Positions 7,345-15,126 of a DNA stretch of 48,491 nucleotides are shown in pieces; positions within the stretch are counted from its first letter, which is position 1, and the number at the start of each line of letters is the position of its first letter. Location of the stretch: contig NZ_JAELXW010000029.1 in the NCBI RefSeq assembly GCF_016428645.1, positions 1 through 48,491 of the forward strand, given 5' to 3'. The notes beneath the pieces were generated by a model that was not told the DNA's origin, ran no database searches, and saw only the letters and a list, made by a program, of their open reading frames with translations. Position numbers and translations under genes: made by a program. The DNA is from Glycomyces salinus (GTDB lineage Bacteria > Actinomycetota > Actinomycetes > Mycobacteriales > Micromonosporaceae).

Positions 7345-7926
7345 ATGACCCACTTGGTGAAACGCGGATACGAGTATACGTTCCGGCCCGACGAGCAGCA
7401 GCGCCGGAATCTGGAGGAGACGCTCGAAGCGGTTCGGGCCGTTTACAACTGGTCGTTGTCGGTGTTCGCCGCCGAATGGCGCCGGAACGGGACGAAGCTC
7501 TCCTACGCCGAGATCTCCTCGCGGCTGACCAGGTGGAAGAACGAGCAGCCGAACCGGTGGGTCAAGTCCTACTCCTCGGTGCCGCTCCAGCAGATCGCGC
7601 GGCAGGTGCACACCGAGTACCACGCGTTCATGGGAGAGCGGCGGCCCGAGCCGCGCCCCAAGGAGCACGGGGAGCAGACCGAGCTGGTGTACTCGCGGGC
7701 CGGCTACTACCTCAAGGGCCGGGAGGTCAAGCTCGCCAAGCACCGCGAGCCCCTCGATATCGACTGGGGCCTGGAGCGCCCCAACCGGGAGGACATCACC
7801 TCGATTACCGTCACCCACCAGCCGGGGTCGTGGCGGCTGTGGATCGTGGCCGAGGAGTTCGTGGAGGTCCCGCGGCAGAAGCCGCCCGAATGCGGCGAGT
7901 GCGGCCGGGCCCTCGAAGAGGCGTAG
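7345..7926 (+). CDS. TnpB N-terminal-domain protein lacking RuvC
   Basis: 193 residues that follow the N-terminal half of IS605/IS1341 TnpB: an opening strand KRGYEYTFRPDEQQ, helix AVRAVYNWSLSVF, the conserved SVPLQQIARQVHTEYHAF block, and the closing strand SITVTHQPGSWRLWIVAEEF. In TnpB the next residues begin RuvC (GIDLG); here the protein ends with PPECGECGRALEEA, one CxxC pair and no catalytic Asp or Glu. The frame is clean and uses normal high-GC codons. No transposon ends flank it, and a 13-bp hairpin follows. It could be a domesticated DNA/RNA-binding protein, or a remnant. Start ATG 7345 is inferred by alignment to TnpB; in-frame codons reach back to 7282. Confidence 0.65.
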   Translation: MTHLVKRGYEYTFRPDEQQRRNLEETLEAVRAVYNWSLSVFAAEWRRNGTKLSYAEISSRLTRWKNEQPNRWVKSYSSVPLQQIARQVHTEYHAFMGERRPEPRPKEHGEQTELVYSRAGYYLKGREVKLAKHREPLDIDWGLERPNREDITSITVTHQPGSWRLWIVAEEFVEVPRQKPPECGECGRALEEA

Positions 7927-7937
7927 GGGACGGAGAA

Positions 7938-7978
7938 GCCCGGCCGGGGGAGAAACCCTTCGAAACCCCCGGCCGGGC
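7938..7978 (+). terminator. 13-bp hairpin after TnpB-like gene
   Basis: Perfect stem 7938-7950/7966-7978 with a 15-nt loop and no T run, the GC-rich type common in actinobacteria. It lies between convergent genes and may serve both. Confidence 0.6.
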
Positions 7979-8095
7979 GGGAGGACCGGCGGCTTGCAGT
8001 GACAGGGAGTCGCTCCCGTCGGTCCTTGTCGAGGTAGCGTCGGCGGACCCTGGCGGCTTGTTCACGGGCCCGCCGCGCGCTCTCGGCGTCTGTGT

Positions 8096-9565
8096 CTACT
8101 TGCGCAGTGCGGCGACGGCCTCGGTGAGCCGCTTGCCGAACTCCTCGTCGGCCTTGGCGAAGTTCGCGACGGCGCGCTCGGCGATGTCGTCGCGGCTGAC
8201 CTCGGCGATGAAGCCCGAGAGGTTCGCGATCAGGCGGTCCCTCTCGTCCTCGCTCATGAGCCGGTAGAGGTTCCCCGCCTGGACGAAGTCGTCGTCCTCG
8301 GCGTGCGAGGGGGTCTCCCACTCGCCGGTGGCGCCGTTGACCTGGACCGGCGCCCACAGGGCCTGCCCGGTCTGGTCGGGGCCGCCGAAGGAGTTCGGCT
8401 CGTAATTCTTCTGGCCGCCGTGGCGGCCGTCGTAGTAGAACCCGTCGCGGTTGCCGTTGCGCGACTCGGTGGCGTGGGGGCGGTTGACCGGCAGGTGGTC
8501 GGCGTTGGCGCCGACGCGGTAGCGGTGGGCGTCGCCGTAGGCGAACAGGCGGCCCTGCAGCATCTTGTCCGGGCTCGGCCCGATGCCCGGCACGAAGTGC
8601 GCCGGGGAGAAGATCGACTGCTCGACCTCGGCGAAGATGTTGTCCGGGTTGCGGTTCAGCTCCAGCCTGCCGATCTCGATCGGCGGGTAGTCCTCGTGCG
8701 GCCAGACCTTGGTCAGGTCGAACGGGTTGAACCGGTAGTTCGCGGCCTCGGCGGCGGGCATGATCTGGACCTGCACCGTCCAGGACGGGTACTCGCCGCG
8801 CTCGATGGACTCGCGCAGGTCCCGCTGGTGCGAGTCGGGGTCGGCGCCGGCCAGTTCGTCGGCCTCGGCCTGGGAGAGGTTCTTGATGCCCTGGTCGGTC
8901 TTGAAGTGGTACTTGACCCAGAACTGCTCGCCGGCCTCGTTCACCCACTGGTAGGTGTGGGAGCCGTAGCCGTTCATGTGGCGGTAGGAGGCCGGGATGC
9001 CCCGGTCGCCGAACAGCCAGGTGACCTGGTGGGTCGACTCGGGGCTCAGGCCCCAGAAGTCCCAGACGTTGTCGGCCTCCTGCGAGCCGGTGTACGGGTC
9101 GCGCTTCTGGGTGTGGATGAAGTCGGGGAACTTGATCGCGTCCCGGATGAAGAACACGGGAGTGTTGTTGCCGACCAGGTCGTAGTTGCCCTGCTCGGTG
9201 TAGAACTTCAGGGCGAAGCCGCGCGGGTCGCGGACGGCGTCGGCCGCGCCGAGGTTGCCGGCCACGGTCGAGAACCGCAGGAACGTCTCGGTCTCCTTGC
9301 CGACCTCCGAGAGGAAGGCGGCCTTGGTGTACTTCGTGACGTCGGCGGTCACGGTGAAAGTGCCGTAGGCCCCGGCGCCGCGGGCGTGCACGACCCGCTC
9401 GGGGATGCGCTCGCGGTTGAAGTGCGCCAGTTTCTCCAGGAGCACCTGGTCCTGGATGAGCAGGGGTCCGCCAACGCCGGCGGCCTCGCTCTGGTTGTTG
9501 TTCGCCACCGGTGCGCCGGACTCGGTGGTCAGCGGGCCCGCGGTGTTGTCGAACTGATCGCTCAT
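8096..9565 (-). CDS. katA: Monofunctional heme catalase
   Basis: Cytosolic hydrogen-peroxide dismutating catalase, 489 aa, the small-subunit class. Active-site residues are visible: His60 in [11 protein letters not shown], Asn133/134 in [11 protein letters not shown], and the proximal heme ligand Tyr343 in [12 protein letters not shown]. The end of the barrel shows the usual NADPH-type small-subunit layout, with no C-terminal flavodoxin-like extension. ATG 9565 has GAGAGGG upstream. It is divergent from a Fur-family gene with a near-perfect Fur/PerR-type box in the gap, the classic arrangement for peroxide-inducible catalases of actinobacteria. Confidence 0.96.
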   Translation of the reverse strand: MSDQFDNTAGPLTTESGAPVANNNQSEAAGVGGPLLIQDQVLLEKLAHFNRERIPERVVHARGAGAYGTFTVTADVTKYTKAAFLSEVGKETETFLRFSTVAGNLGAADAVRDPRGFALKFYTEQGNYDLVGNNTPVFFIRDAIKFPDFIHTQKRDPYTGSQEADNVWDFWGLSPESTHQVTWLFGDRGIPASYRHMNGYGSHTYQWVNEAGEQFWVKYHFKTDQGIKNLSQAEADELAGADPDSHQRDLRESIERGEYPSWTVQVQIMPAAEAANYRFNPFDLTKVWPHEDYPPIEIGRLELNRNPDNIFAEVEQSIFSPAHFVPGIGPSPDKMLQGRLFAYGDAHRYRVGANADHLPVNRPHATESRNGNRDGFYYDGRHGGQKNYEPNSFGGPDQTGQALWAPVQVNGATGEWETPSHAEDDDFVQAGNLYRLMSEDERDRLIANLSGFIAEVSRDDIAERAVANFAKADEEFGKRLTEAVAALRK

Positions 9566-9645
9566 GGAGCGCCCTCTCTCGCTTTGGTGGTGACCGGGTC
9601 CCGGCCGCTGGGGCGTCCGGGTCCTTCCATCGACACGATCTTAGC

Positions 9646-9660
9646 TTAGACTCTGTCTAA
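9646..9660. promoter_or_regulatory. Fur/PerR-type operator
   Basis: TTAGACTCTGTCTAA has 6-bp perfect arms around TCT, close to the 7-1-7 inverted repeat of PerR/FurA boxes. It lies between the catalase and Fur-family genes and would let one repressor control both. Confidence 0.65.
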
Positions 9661-9707
9661 ACAAAGATCCAGTCCGGTGTAAGTGGTGCCACAAGCGTCG
9701 CCGCTGC

Positions 9708-9713
9708 TAAAGT
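9708..9713 (+). promoter_or_regulatory. Candidate -10 box of fur gene
   Basis: TAAAGT, placing the start of transcription near 9720 and a short leader before ATG 9748. Confidence 0.4.
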
Positions 9714-9747
9714 GGGATCACCTCCGACGAGACTTCGAAAGACGGCC

Positions 9748-10179
9748 ATGAGCGACCTGGTAGAACGGCTGCGCAAGCACCGCTGGCGCATGACCCCGCA
9801 GCGACGGGTCATCGCCGAGACGCTCGACGGTGCCCACGTCCACTACACCGCCGACGAGATCCTCGACCGAGCCTGCGCGCGCATGCCCGAGATCAGCCGC
9901 GCCACCGTCTACAACACGCTCAACGAGATGGTCGCCCTCGGCGAGGTCCTCGAGCTGAACTTCGACGGCCGCTCCAAGCGCTACGACCCCAACGTCGAGC
10001 ACGACCACCACCACCTCATCTGCGAGGGCTGCGGGATCACCAAGGACGTCCACACCGTCGCCGACCCGCTCGACTGGCTCCCCGGCGACGAGCGGCACGG
10101 CTTCGCCGTCACCGAGGCCTCGATCACCTTCCGCGGCCTGTGCCCGGAGTGCCGCCGCGGCGAACACCGCCGGTCCTAG
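9748..10179 (+). CDS. furA: Fur-family peroxide/iron regulator
   Basis: 143-residue metalloregulator of the Fur superfamily. It has the winged helix RMTPQRRVIAETL ... ISRATVYNTLNEMVALG, the metal/peroxide-sensing cluster HDHHHLICEGC and a second CPEC pair that with it makes the structural zinc site. Position next to a divergent catalase points to a FurA/CatR/PerR role (peroxide sensing) rather than ferric uptake; this is inference from context. ATG 9748 is preferred over an in-frame GTG at 9712, which overlaps the candidate -10 box. Confidence 0.9.
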   Translation: MSDLVERLRKHRWRMTPQRRVIAETLDGAHVHYTADEILDRACARMPEISRATVYNTLNEMVALGEVLELNFDGRSKRYDPNVEHDHHHLICEGCGITKDVHTVADPLDWLPGDERHGFAVTEASITFRGLCPECRRGEHRRS

Positions 10180-10371
10180 ACCCGCCTCACCGCCGCCGGC
10201 GCCGTCGCGTCCGCGTATCCCGGATATGACGAAACGGTCAAACCCAGGCGATCCACTTGACCAGTGTCGGTGACCTCCGCTACCTTCGTCGGGCTGTCCG
10301 AATACCGAGACAGGCGCGACCACCCCGCCGCGCCGCGAACCGGGCCATCAGCCCGCCCCCCGTAAGGAGCA

Positions 10372-11829
10372 GTGGTCGACTTGCTCGATCAGATCAACGC
10401 CGTCAACGATGTCTTCTGGCTCTACATCGTCATCCCCCTTCTGGCGCTCACCAGCCTCGCCTACCTGTTCGCCACCAAGGGCGTGCAGTTCCGACTGCTC
10501 GGTCCCATGTTCCGCGGCCTGCGCGAAGACCCCGGCCAGGCCATGGACGGCCGCAGGGCCACCTCGGCATTCGGCGCGTTCGCCGTCTCCTCGGCCGCCC
10601 GTGTCGGCACCGGCAACATCGTCGGCGTCTCCGGCGCCATCGCCGCCGGCGGCCCCGGCGCGGTCTTCTGGATGTGGATCCTGTCGGTCGTGGTCGCCGC
10701 CTCGGCCTTCGCCGAGTCCACCCTCGCCCAGGTCTACAAGACCCGCCACCCGCAGGGCTTCAAGGGCGGCCCGGCCTACTACATGAAATTCGGCATGAAC
10801 AAGGCATGGATGGGCGGCCTGTTCGCGATCGTCCTCATCCTGACCTACCCGCTCACCTTCAACATGGTGCAGGCCAACACCTTCGTCGGCGCCGTCGACA
10901 CCTCCGCCCGGGACGCCGGCGGCGAGGGCCTGTCCACCCCGGTCTCCGTCGCCGTCGCGCTCGGCCTGGCCGCGCTGGTCGGCGTGGTCGTCTACGGCGG
11001 CCTGCGCCGCATCGCCCACACCGCCGGACTCCTGGTCCCGGTCATGGCCGCCATCTACTTCGTCATCGGCACCATCGTGGTCGCCATGAACTTCGCCAGC
11101 ATCCCCGGCGCCCTGGCCGACATCGTCGGCTCGGCCTTCGGCTGGCGGGAGATCGGCGGCGCCACGCTCGGCACCGCGTTCATCGTCGGCGCGCAGCGCG
11201 GCATGTTCTCCAACGAGGCCGGCATGGGCTCGGCCCCGAACGCCGGCGCCACCGCCTCGGTCACCCACCCGGTCAAGCAGGGCCTGACCCAGGCGTTCGG
11301 CGTCTACTTCGACACGCTGCTGCTGTGCACGATCTCGGCCATGATCATCCTGACCACCAACCCGGCCTTCGGCGACGCCGCGCCCGACAACATGGTCGCC
11401 ACCGGCGTCGGCGACACCCTCGGCAGCTGGGCGCTCCAGGTCGTGGCGCTGATCCTGCTGCTGTTCACGTTCACCTCGTGCCTGGGCAACTACTACTACG
11501 GCGAGGCGAACATCAAGTTCGTCACCGAGAAGCCGGCCGCCACCCACGCGATGCGGATCCTGGTCATCGTCGGCGCCTTCGTCGGCGGCATCGCCGCCTT
11601 CGACACCGTGTGGGGCCTGGCCAACATCACCATGGGACTGATGGCGGTCATCAACCTCATCGCGCTCATCGCCCTGTTCGGAGTGGTGCTCAAGGTGCTG
11701 GCCGACTACGACGCCCAGCGCCGGGCCGGAGCCGACCCGGTGTTCACCCGCGACCGCGTCTCCGGCATCCGCGGCGTCCAGGTCTGGGAACCCGAGCCCG
11801 AACCGGAGAATGCCGCCGAGCGCGCCTGA
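10372..11829 (+). CDS. AGCS-family sodium:alanine/glycine symporter
   Basis: Inner-membrane Na+-coupled amino-acid carrier of 485 aa with about eleven hydrophobic helices. Family motifs: VGTGNIVGVSGAIAAGGPGAVFWMW near residues 78-104, a QGFKGGPAYYMKFG loop, GAQRGMFSNEAGMGSAPNAGA in the second half, and SCLGNYYYGEAN. The usual substrates are alanine, glycine or serine. GTG 10372 lies only 2 nt after AAGGAG, so TTG 10381 is an alternative start. A 190-nt gap with no clear operator separates it from fur. A second AGCS gene occurs at 37124. Confidence 0.93.
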   Translation: MVDLLDQINAVNDVFWLYIVIPLLALTSLAYLFATKGVQFRLLGPMFRGLREDPGQAMDGRRATSAFGAFAVSSAARVGTGNIVGVSGAIAAGGPGAVFWMWILSVVVAASAFAESTLAQVYKTRHPQGFKGGPAYYMKFGMNKAWMGGLFAIVLILTYPLTFNMVQANTFVGAVDTSARDAGGEGLSTPVSVAVALGLAALVGVVVYGGLRRIAHTAGLLVPVMAAIYFVIGTIVVAMNFASIPGALADIVGSAFGWREIGGATLGTAFIVGAQRGMFSNEAGMGSAPNAGATASVTHPVKQGLTQAFGVYFDTLLLCTISAMIILTTNPAFGDAAPDNMVATGVGDTLGSWALQVVALILLLFTFTSCLGNYYYGEANIKFVTEKPAATHAMRILVIVGAFVGGIAAFDTVWGLANITMGLMAVINLIALIALFGVVLKVLADYDAQRRAGADPVFTRDRVSGIRGVQVWEPEPEPENAAERA

Positions 11830-11903
11830 GGCCCAGGCCCCGCCGGGTGTGGCGCGGTCACACGAATACGCGCGACAGTATGGCGTGCCGCACCCGGCCT
11901 CGC

Positions 11904-11909
11904 TAGGCT
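11904..11909 (+). promoter_or_regulatory. -10 box of leaderless nhaA transcript
   Basis: TAGGCT, 7 nt before ATG 11917, with no Shine-Dalgarno between them. Confidence 0.5.
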
Positions 11910-11916
11910 TCCTCGC

Positions 11917-13296
11917 ATGAGGATCACCAAGGAGCCCTGGAAATCGGCCATCTGGAACTCCAGGCCGAGCTTCCTGCATTCCGACCGCTCTATCGCCCGG
12001 TACATCGGGCGCCCCGCCGCCGAGTTCCTCAAGATCGAGCCGGCCGGCGGCATCGTGCTCCTGGTGTGCGCGGCGATCGCCCTGATCTGGGCCAACTCGC
12101 CCTGGGCGGCCTCGTACGAGACCGTCTGGGGCCTGGACATCAGCCTCCACTTCGGAGACTTCGAGCTCCATCACAGCCTCAAGGACTGGATCAACGACGG
12201 GCTGATGGCGATCTTCTTCTTCGTGGTCGGCATGGAGATCAAGAGCGAGATCGCCTCAGGGCACCTGCGGAACGTGCGCAACGCCGTCGCCCCCATCGCC
12301 GGGGCCCTGGGCGGCATGGTCGTGCCCGCGCTGATCTTCGTCGCCTTCAACGCCGGCGGCGAGGCCGCCCACGGCTGGGGCATCCCGATGGCCACCGACA
12401 TCGCCTTCGCGGTCGGGATCGTCGCGCTCTTCGGCGACCGCATCCCCTCCCCGGCCAGGATCTTCCTGCTCACCCTCGCGATCGTCGACGACCTCGGTGC
12501 GATCGCGGTGATCGCGATCTTCTACACCGAGGACATGTCGATGGAGTGGCTCGCCCTGGCCGGCCTCCTGGTCGCCATCGCGGTCGTGCTTCGCGTGCTC
12601 AACGTCTGGTATGGCCCGGTCTACCTGGTCATCGGCATGCTGATGTGGTTGGCCATGCTCGAATCGGGCGTCCACGCCACCATCGCCGGGGTGATCATGG
12701 GCCTGATCATCTCCTCGCGGCCGCTGCTGGACCCGCAGGTGGCCCACTCCAAGGCCCAGAAGCTCGCCGAGGGCGGTCTGACGGTCGAGGAGAACCGGCA
12801 GATCGCCAAACTCGTCAAGGACTCCGCGTCGCCGACCGACCGTCTCCAGGTCCAGTTCCACCCCTTCTCCTCGTTCGTGGTCCTGCCCCTGTTCGCTCTG
12901 GCCAACGCCGGGGTCCCGCTCTCGGGCGACCTCCTGGGGACGGCGTTGACCTCGGCGGCCACGCTCGGCATCGCCGTCGGCCTGGTCGTCGGCAAGTTCG
13001 GCGGGGTGCTGCTGGCGACCTGGCTCGCCGTCAAGTCCGGGCTGGGACGCCTGCCCGACGGGACCGGCTGGAAGCTCATGTCCGGCCTGGCGGCCGTGGC
13101 CGGTGTCGGGTTCACCGTCGCCCTGTTCATCACCGAGCTGGCCTTCCGCGGCGGCGACGCCGCCCTGCTCACCGACGAGGCCAAGATCGGCGTGCTCGGC
13201 GGCTCCCTGATCGCCGCGTGCCTGGGCGGGGCCCTGCTGGCGTGGGGAGCACCGAAGCGGGCCGCTGGCGTGGAGGACGACGAGGACGGGAGTTAG
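11917..13296 (+). CDS. nhaA: Na+/H+ antiporter NhaA
   Basis: 459-residue membrane antiporter that exports Na+ in exchange for protons, for pH and salt homeostasis. Family signatures: DWINDGLMAIFFFVVGMEIK, the GIPMATDIAFAVGIVAL segment (Asp161) and AIVDDLGAIAVIAIFYT with the paired ion-binding Asp191 and Asp192. About twelve hydrophobic segments are present. The N-terminus has an extra cytosolic stretch (about 35 residues) and the C-terminus ends in an acidic tail. TAGGCT overlaps its stop codon region and could serve the following gene. Confidence 0.95.
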   Translation: MRITKEPWKSAIWNSRPSFLHSDRSIARYIGRPAAEFLKIEPAGGIVLLVCAAIALIWANSPWAASYETVWGLDISLHFGDFELHHSLKDWINDGLMAIFFFVVGMEIKSEIASGHLRNVRNAVAPIAGALGGMVVPALIFVAFNAGGEAAHGWGIPMATDIAFAVGIVALFGDRIPSPARIFLLTLAIVDDLGAIAVIAIFYTEDMSMEWLALAGLLVAIAVVLRVLNVWYGPVYLVIGMLMWLAMLESGVHATIAGVIMGLIISSRPLLDPQVAHSKAQKLAEGGLTVEENRQIAKLVKDSASPTDRLQVQFHPFSSFVVLPLFALANAGVPLSGDLLGTALTSAATLGIAVGLVVGKFGGVLLATWLAVKSGLGRLPDGTGWKLMSGLAAVAGVGFTVALFITELAFRGGDAALLTDEAKIGVLGGSLIAACLGGALLAWGAPKRAAGVEDDEDGS

Positions 13297-13299
13297 GCT
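13294..13299 (+). promoter_or_regulatory. Candidate -10 box of DUF3151 gene
   Basis: TAGGCT overlapping the TAG stop of nhaA; transcription would begin near 13306 and leave a leader with the GAAAGGA ribosome binding site before TTG 13365. Confidence 0.35.
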
Positions 13300-13364
13300 T
13301 GGCTCACCGGTTTTCACCAGTGACCCGAACCAGAGTGAGACTCTATCTTTGAAAGGACGCCGCA

Positions 13365-13772
13365 TTGGCTCCGCAGAATCTCATGGCCCAGCCCCCGGAG
13401 TGCCTCCTGCCGGAGGACACCGAGGCCAGGAAGTACCTCGACGAACACTCCCCTGAGGACACCGTCCGGTCCTACCCGTGGTTCTGCGCGGCCTGGGCCA
13501 GGCTGGCCAAGAACGCCATGGAGAACGGCGACGAGATCGCCGCCTACGCCTTCGCCCGCACCGGGTACCACCGCGGCCTGGACCAGCTGCGCCGCTCGGG
13601 CTGGAGGGGCCACGGCCCGATCCCCTGGGAGCACAAGCCCAACCGCGGCTTCCTCAAGTCGCTCTACCAGCTCTCCCGGGCCGCCGCCGCGATCGGCGAG
13701 GCCGACGAGGCCGCCCGCTGCGCCCAGTTCCTCCGAGACGCCGACCCGGCCGCCGCCGACGCCCTGACCTGA
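13365..13772 (+). CDS. DUF3151 family protein
   Basis: 135-residue cytosolic protein matching the actinobacterial DUF3151 family: LLPEDTEARKYLDEHSPEDTVRSYP at the start, WARLAKNAM, AYAFARTGYHRGLDQLRRSGWRGHGPIPWEHKPNRGFL in the middle, and a helical C-terminus. The helical pairs resemble TPR-like packing. Function is not established. The TTG start has GAAAGGA 7 nt upstream; ATG 13383 is the alternative. A very strong hairpin follows directly. Confidence 0.9.
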   Translation: MAPQNLMAQPPECLLPEDTEARKYLDEHSPEDTVRSYPWFCAAWARLAKNAMENGDEIAAYAFARTGYHRGLDQLRRSGWRGHGPIPWEHKPNRGFLKSLYQLSRAAAAIGEADEAARCAQFLRDADPAAADALT

Positions 13773-13775
13773 GCA

Positions 13776-13822
13776 ATGGTGAAGAGGGCCCCGAGGCGAA
13801 GCCTCGGGGCCCTCTTCACCAT
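13776..13822. terminator. 22-bp perfect hairpin, bidirectional terminator
   Basis: Arms 13776-13797 and 13801-13822 are perfectly complementary with only a GAA loop. It lies between convergent genes (DUF3151 and Uma2), 4 nt and 9 nt from their stops, so it likely ends both transcripts. Confidence 0.85.
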
Positions 13823-13830
13823 GGTCGATG

Positions 13831-14436
13831 TCAGTCTTCGCGCTTGAACGCCGAGGTGTCGAGCCCGAACTCGAACGGGGCGGGAACGTGGACCGGCTTG
13901 CCGAATTCCACTGTGGAGTGCTCCCGGTATCCCTTGGCGGACGGCTTGGAGTAAACGGTCACCTGCTTCTCCTTCATATCGAACAGCAGGTAGACGGGGA
14001 CCCCTGAAGTCCCGTAGATGTCGAGTTTCCACCCCAGGTCATTCTCGCGCGTGGCATTCGAAGTCAGTTCCGCAACCAGGGACAACGCCTGGCCGGGCAG
14101 GACGTTCGAATCCAAGTCGATCATGTCCAGGTCGACGACGTAGACATCGGGTCCAGCCGCGCCACTGGAATTTGCGAACTCGAACAGGAACGGCGCTTCC
14201 CGAGCGGCGTGGCCTTCCGGGGCGTGCGCGTTCAGCTGCTTGAGGAGCGCCAGCATCGGTTTCGAGTAGAGACCCTTCGACCAGGGCGACACGACGATGG
14301 TTCCTCCAAAGACCTCAGCGTTGAGTCCGTCAGGCAGATCGAGATCACCCGCAGTCCGCACAAGGTGACGGAATGAAAGATCTGGGTCATCATAGTCGTG
14401 CGTGGCCGGCTGGGATCGTTCGAGGGTCATGGCCAT
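13831..14436 (-). CDS. Uma2/DUF820 family (PD-(D/E)XK fold) protein
   Basis: 201-residue protein of the Uma2 (DUF820) family, a restriction-endonuclease-like fold that is common but functionally obscure. The motif order fits: GLNAEVFGGTIVVSP near residue 40, GPDVYVVD, LVAELTSNATRENDLGWKLDIYGTSGVPVYLLFD (catalytic-type Asp, Glu and Lys), then a strand KQVTVYSKP. ATG 14436 has GAGGAGG at good spacing; the frame stays open to 14502. A palindrome TCGTATATACGA lies at 14464-14475. Codon use is slightly less GC-rich than its neighbours. It may be a horizontally mobile gene, as the family often is. Confidence 0.87.
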   Translation of the reverse strand: MAMTLERSQPATHDYDDPDLSFRHLVRTAGDLDLPDGLNAEVFGGTIVVSPWSKGLYSKPMLALLKQLNAHAPEGHAAREAPFLFEFANSSGAAGPDVYVVDLDMIDLDSNVLPGQALSLVAELTSNATRENDLGWKLDIYGTSGVPVYLLFDMKEKQVTVYSKPSAKGYREHSTVEFGKPVHVPAPFEFGLDTSAFKRED

Positions 14437-14463
14437 CGTCGCCTCCTCGGTGGGGATGACGTC

Positions 14464-14475
14464 TCGTATATACGA
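14464..14475. promoter_or_regulatory. 12-bp perfect palindrome upstream of Uma2 gene
   Basis: TCGTATATACGA, 28 nt before the start codon. It contains TATATA-like hexamers on both strands and could be the promoter -10 or an operator. Confidence 0.35.
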
Positions 14476-14529
14476 ATCCCAGTATGGCAGATGGGTCGTC
14501 ACCGAGGCTTGAACAGTGATTTCAGGGCG

Positions 14530-14556
14530 GGCCAGGGGCCTGAGCGGCCCCCGGCC
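14530..14556 (-). terminator. Hairpin downstream of Rieske gene
   Basis: Stem 14530-14540/14546-14556 with one A/C mismatch and a TGAGC loop, 8 nt after the Rieske stop on the minus strand. No T run. Confidence 0.45.
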
Positions 14557-14564
14557 GCGCCGGG

Positions 14565-15044
14565 TCAGGCCGGGAGGATCTGGCCTTCTTCTACGGTGAT
14601 GTCCACCTCGGTCAGGCCGGTCTCGGCCGGGCCCTGGAGGAGTTCGCCCTCCAGGTCGAACTCGGATCCGTGGTTGGGGCAGACGATGGTCCCCGCCTCG
14701 TCCGGGGCGTTGACGACGGTGCCCTGGTGGGGGCAGAGGGCCGAGAAGGCCAGGAACTCGTCGGCGGACGGCTGCACGATCACGGTCTCGCCGGCCACGA
14801 TGCCGCCGCCGACTGGGACGTCCTCTGTGGTCGCCAGCGCCTGCGCAGTGCCTCCGTCGTTGTTCTCCTCGCTGCCGCCGGTCTCTTCGGTGTCGGAGTC
14901 GTCAGAGCCCGACGACTGGGGTTCGGCCGTGCCGCACGCGGCCAGCGTGCCGGCCGCGCCGAGGGCCGCTGCCCCGCACAGCAGCCCCCGGCGGGAGGCC
15001 AGGACCCGTCTCGCCAGGTCTCGGCCGGAGTCGATATCGGTCAT
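14565..15044 (-). CDS. Tat-exported Rieske [2Fe-2S] lipoprotein
   Basis: 159 residues. The N-terminus has a twin-arginine-like signal (ASRRGLLCGAAALGAAG) and a lipobox LAAC with Cys37, so it is probably exported folded and lipid-anchored. A Ser/Asp/Glu-rich linker follows (about 40-65), then a small Rieske domain with the cluster ligands in CPHQG and CPNHG. It is the stand-alone Rieske type, not a cytochrome bc1 subunit, and presumably carries electrons for an unknown extracellular partner. AAAGGAG precedes ATG 15044. An inverted repeat AAGCTCG-n10-CGAGCTT (15059-15082) lies upstream. Confidence 0.9.
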   Translation of the reverse strand: MTDIDSGRDLARRVLASRRGLLCGAAALGAAGTLAACGTAEPQSSGSDDSDTEETGGSEENNDGGTAQALATTEDVPVGGGIVAGETVIVQPSADEFLAFSALCPHQGTVVNAPDEAGTIVCPNHGSEFDLEGELLQGPAETGLTEVDITVEEGQILPA

Positions 15045-15126
15045 TTGCGCTCCTTTTGAAGCTCGCTTGGTGTTACGAGCTTGCCAGGTGCGGCCGATCC
15101 GATCAACGATTCAGTTGAAGTTTTAA

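Noticed and set aside
7238-7980. Transposon ends around the truncated TnpB-like gene
   Set aside because: No terminal TCAA, no subterminal hairpin pair like that of the element at 29546-30966, and no target repeat was found on either side.
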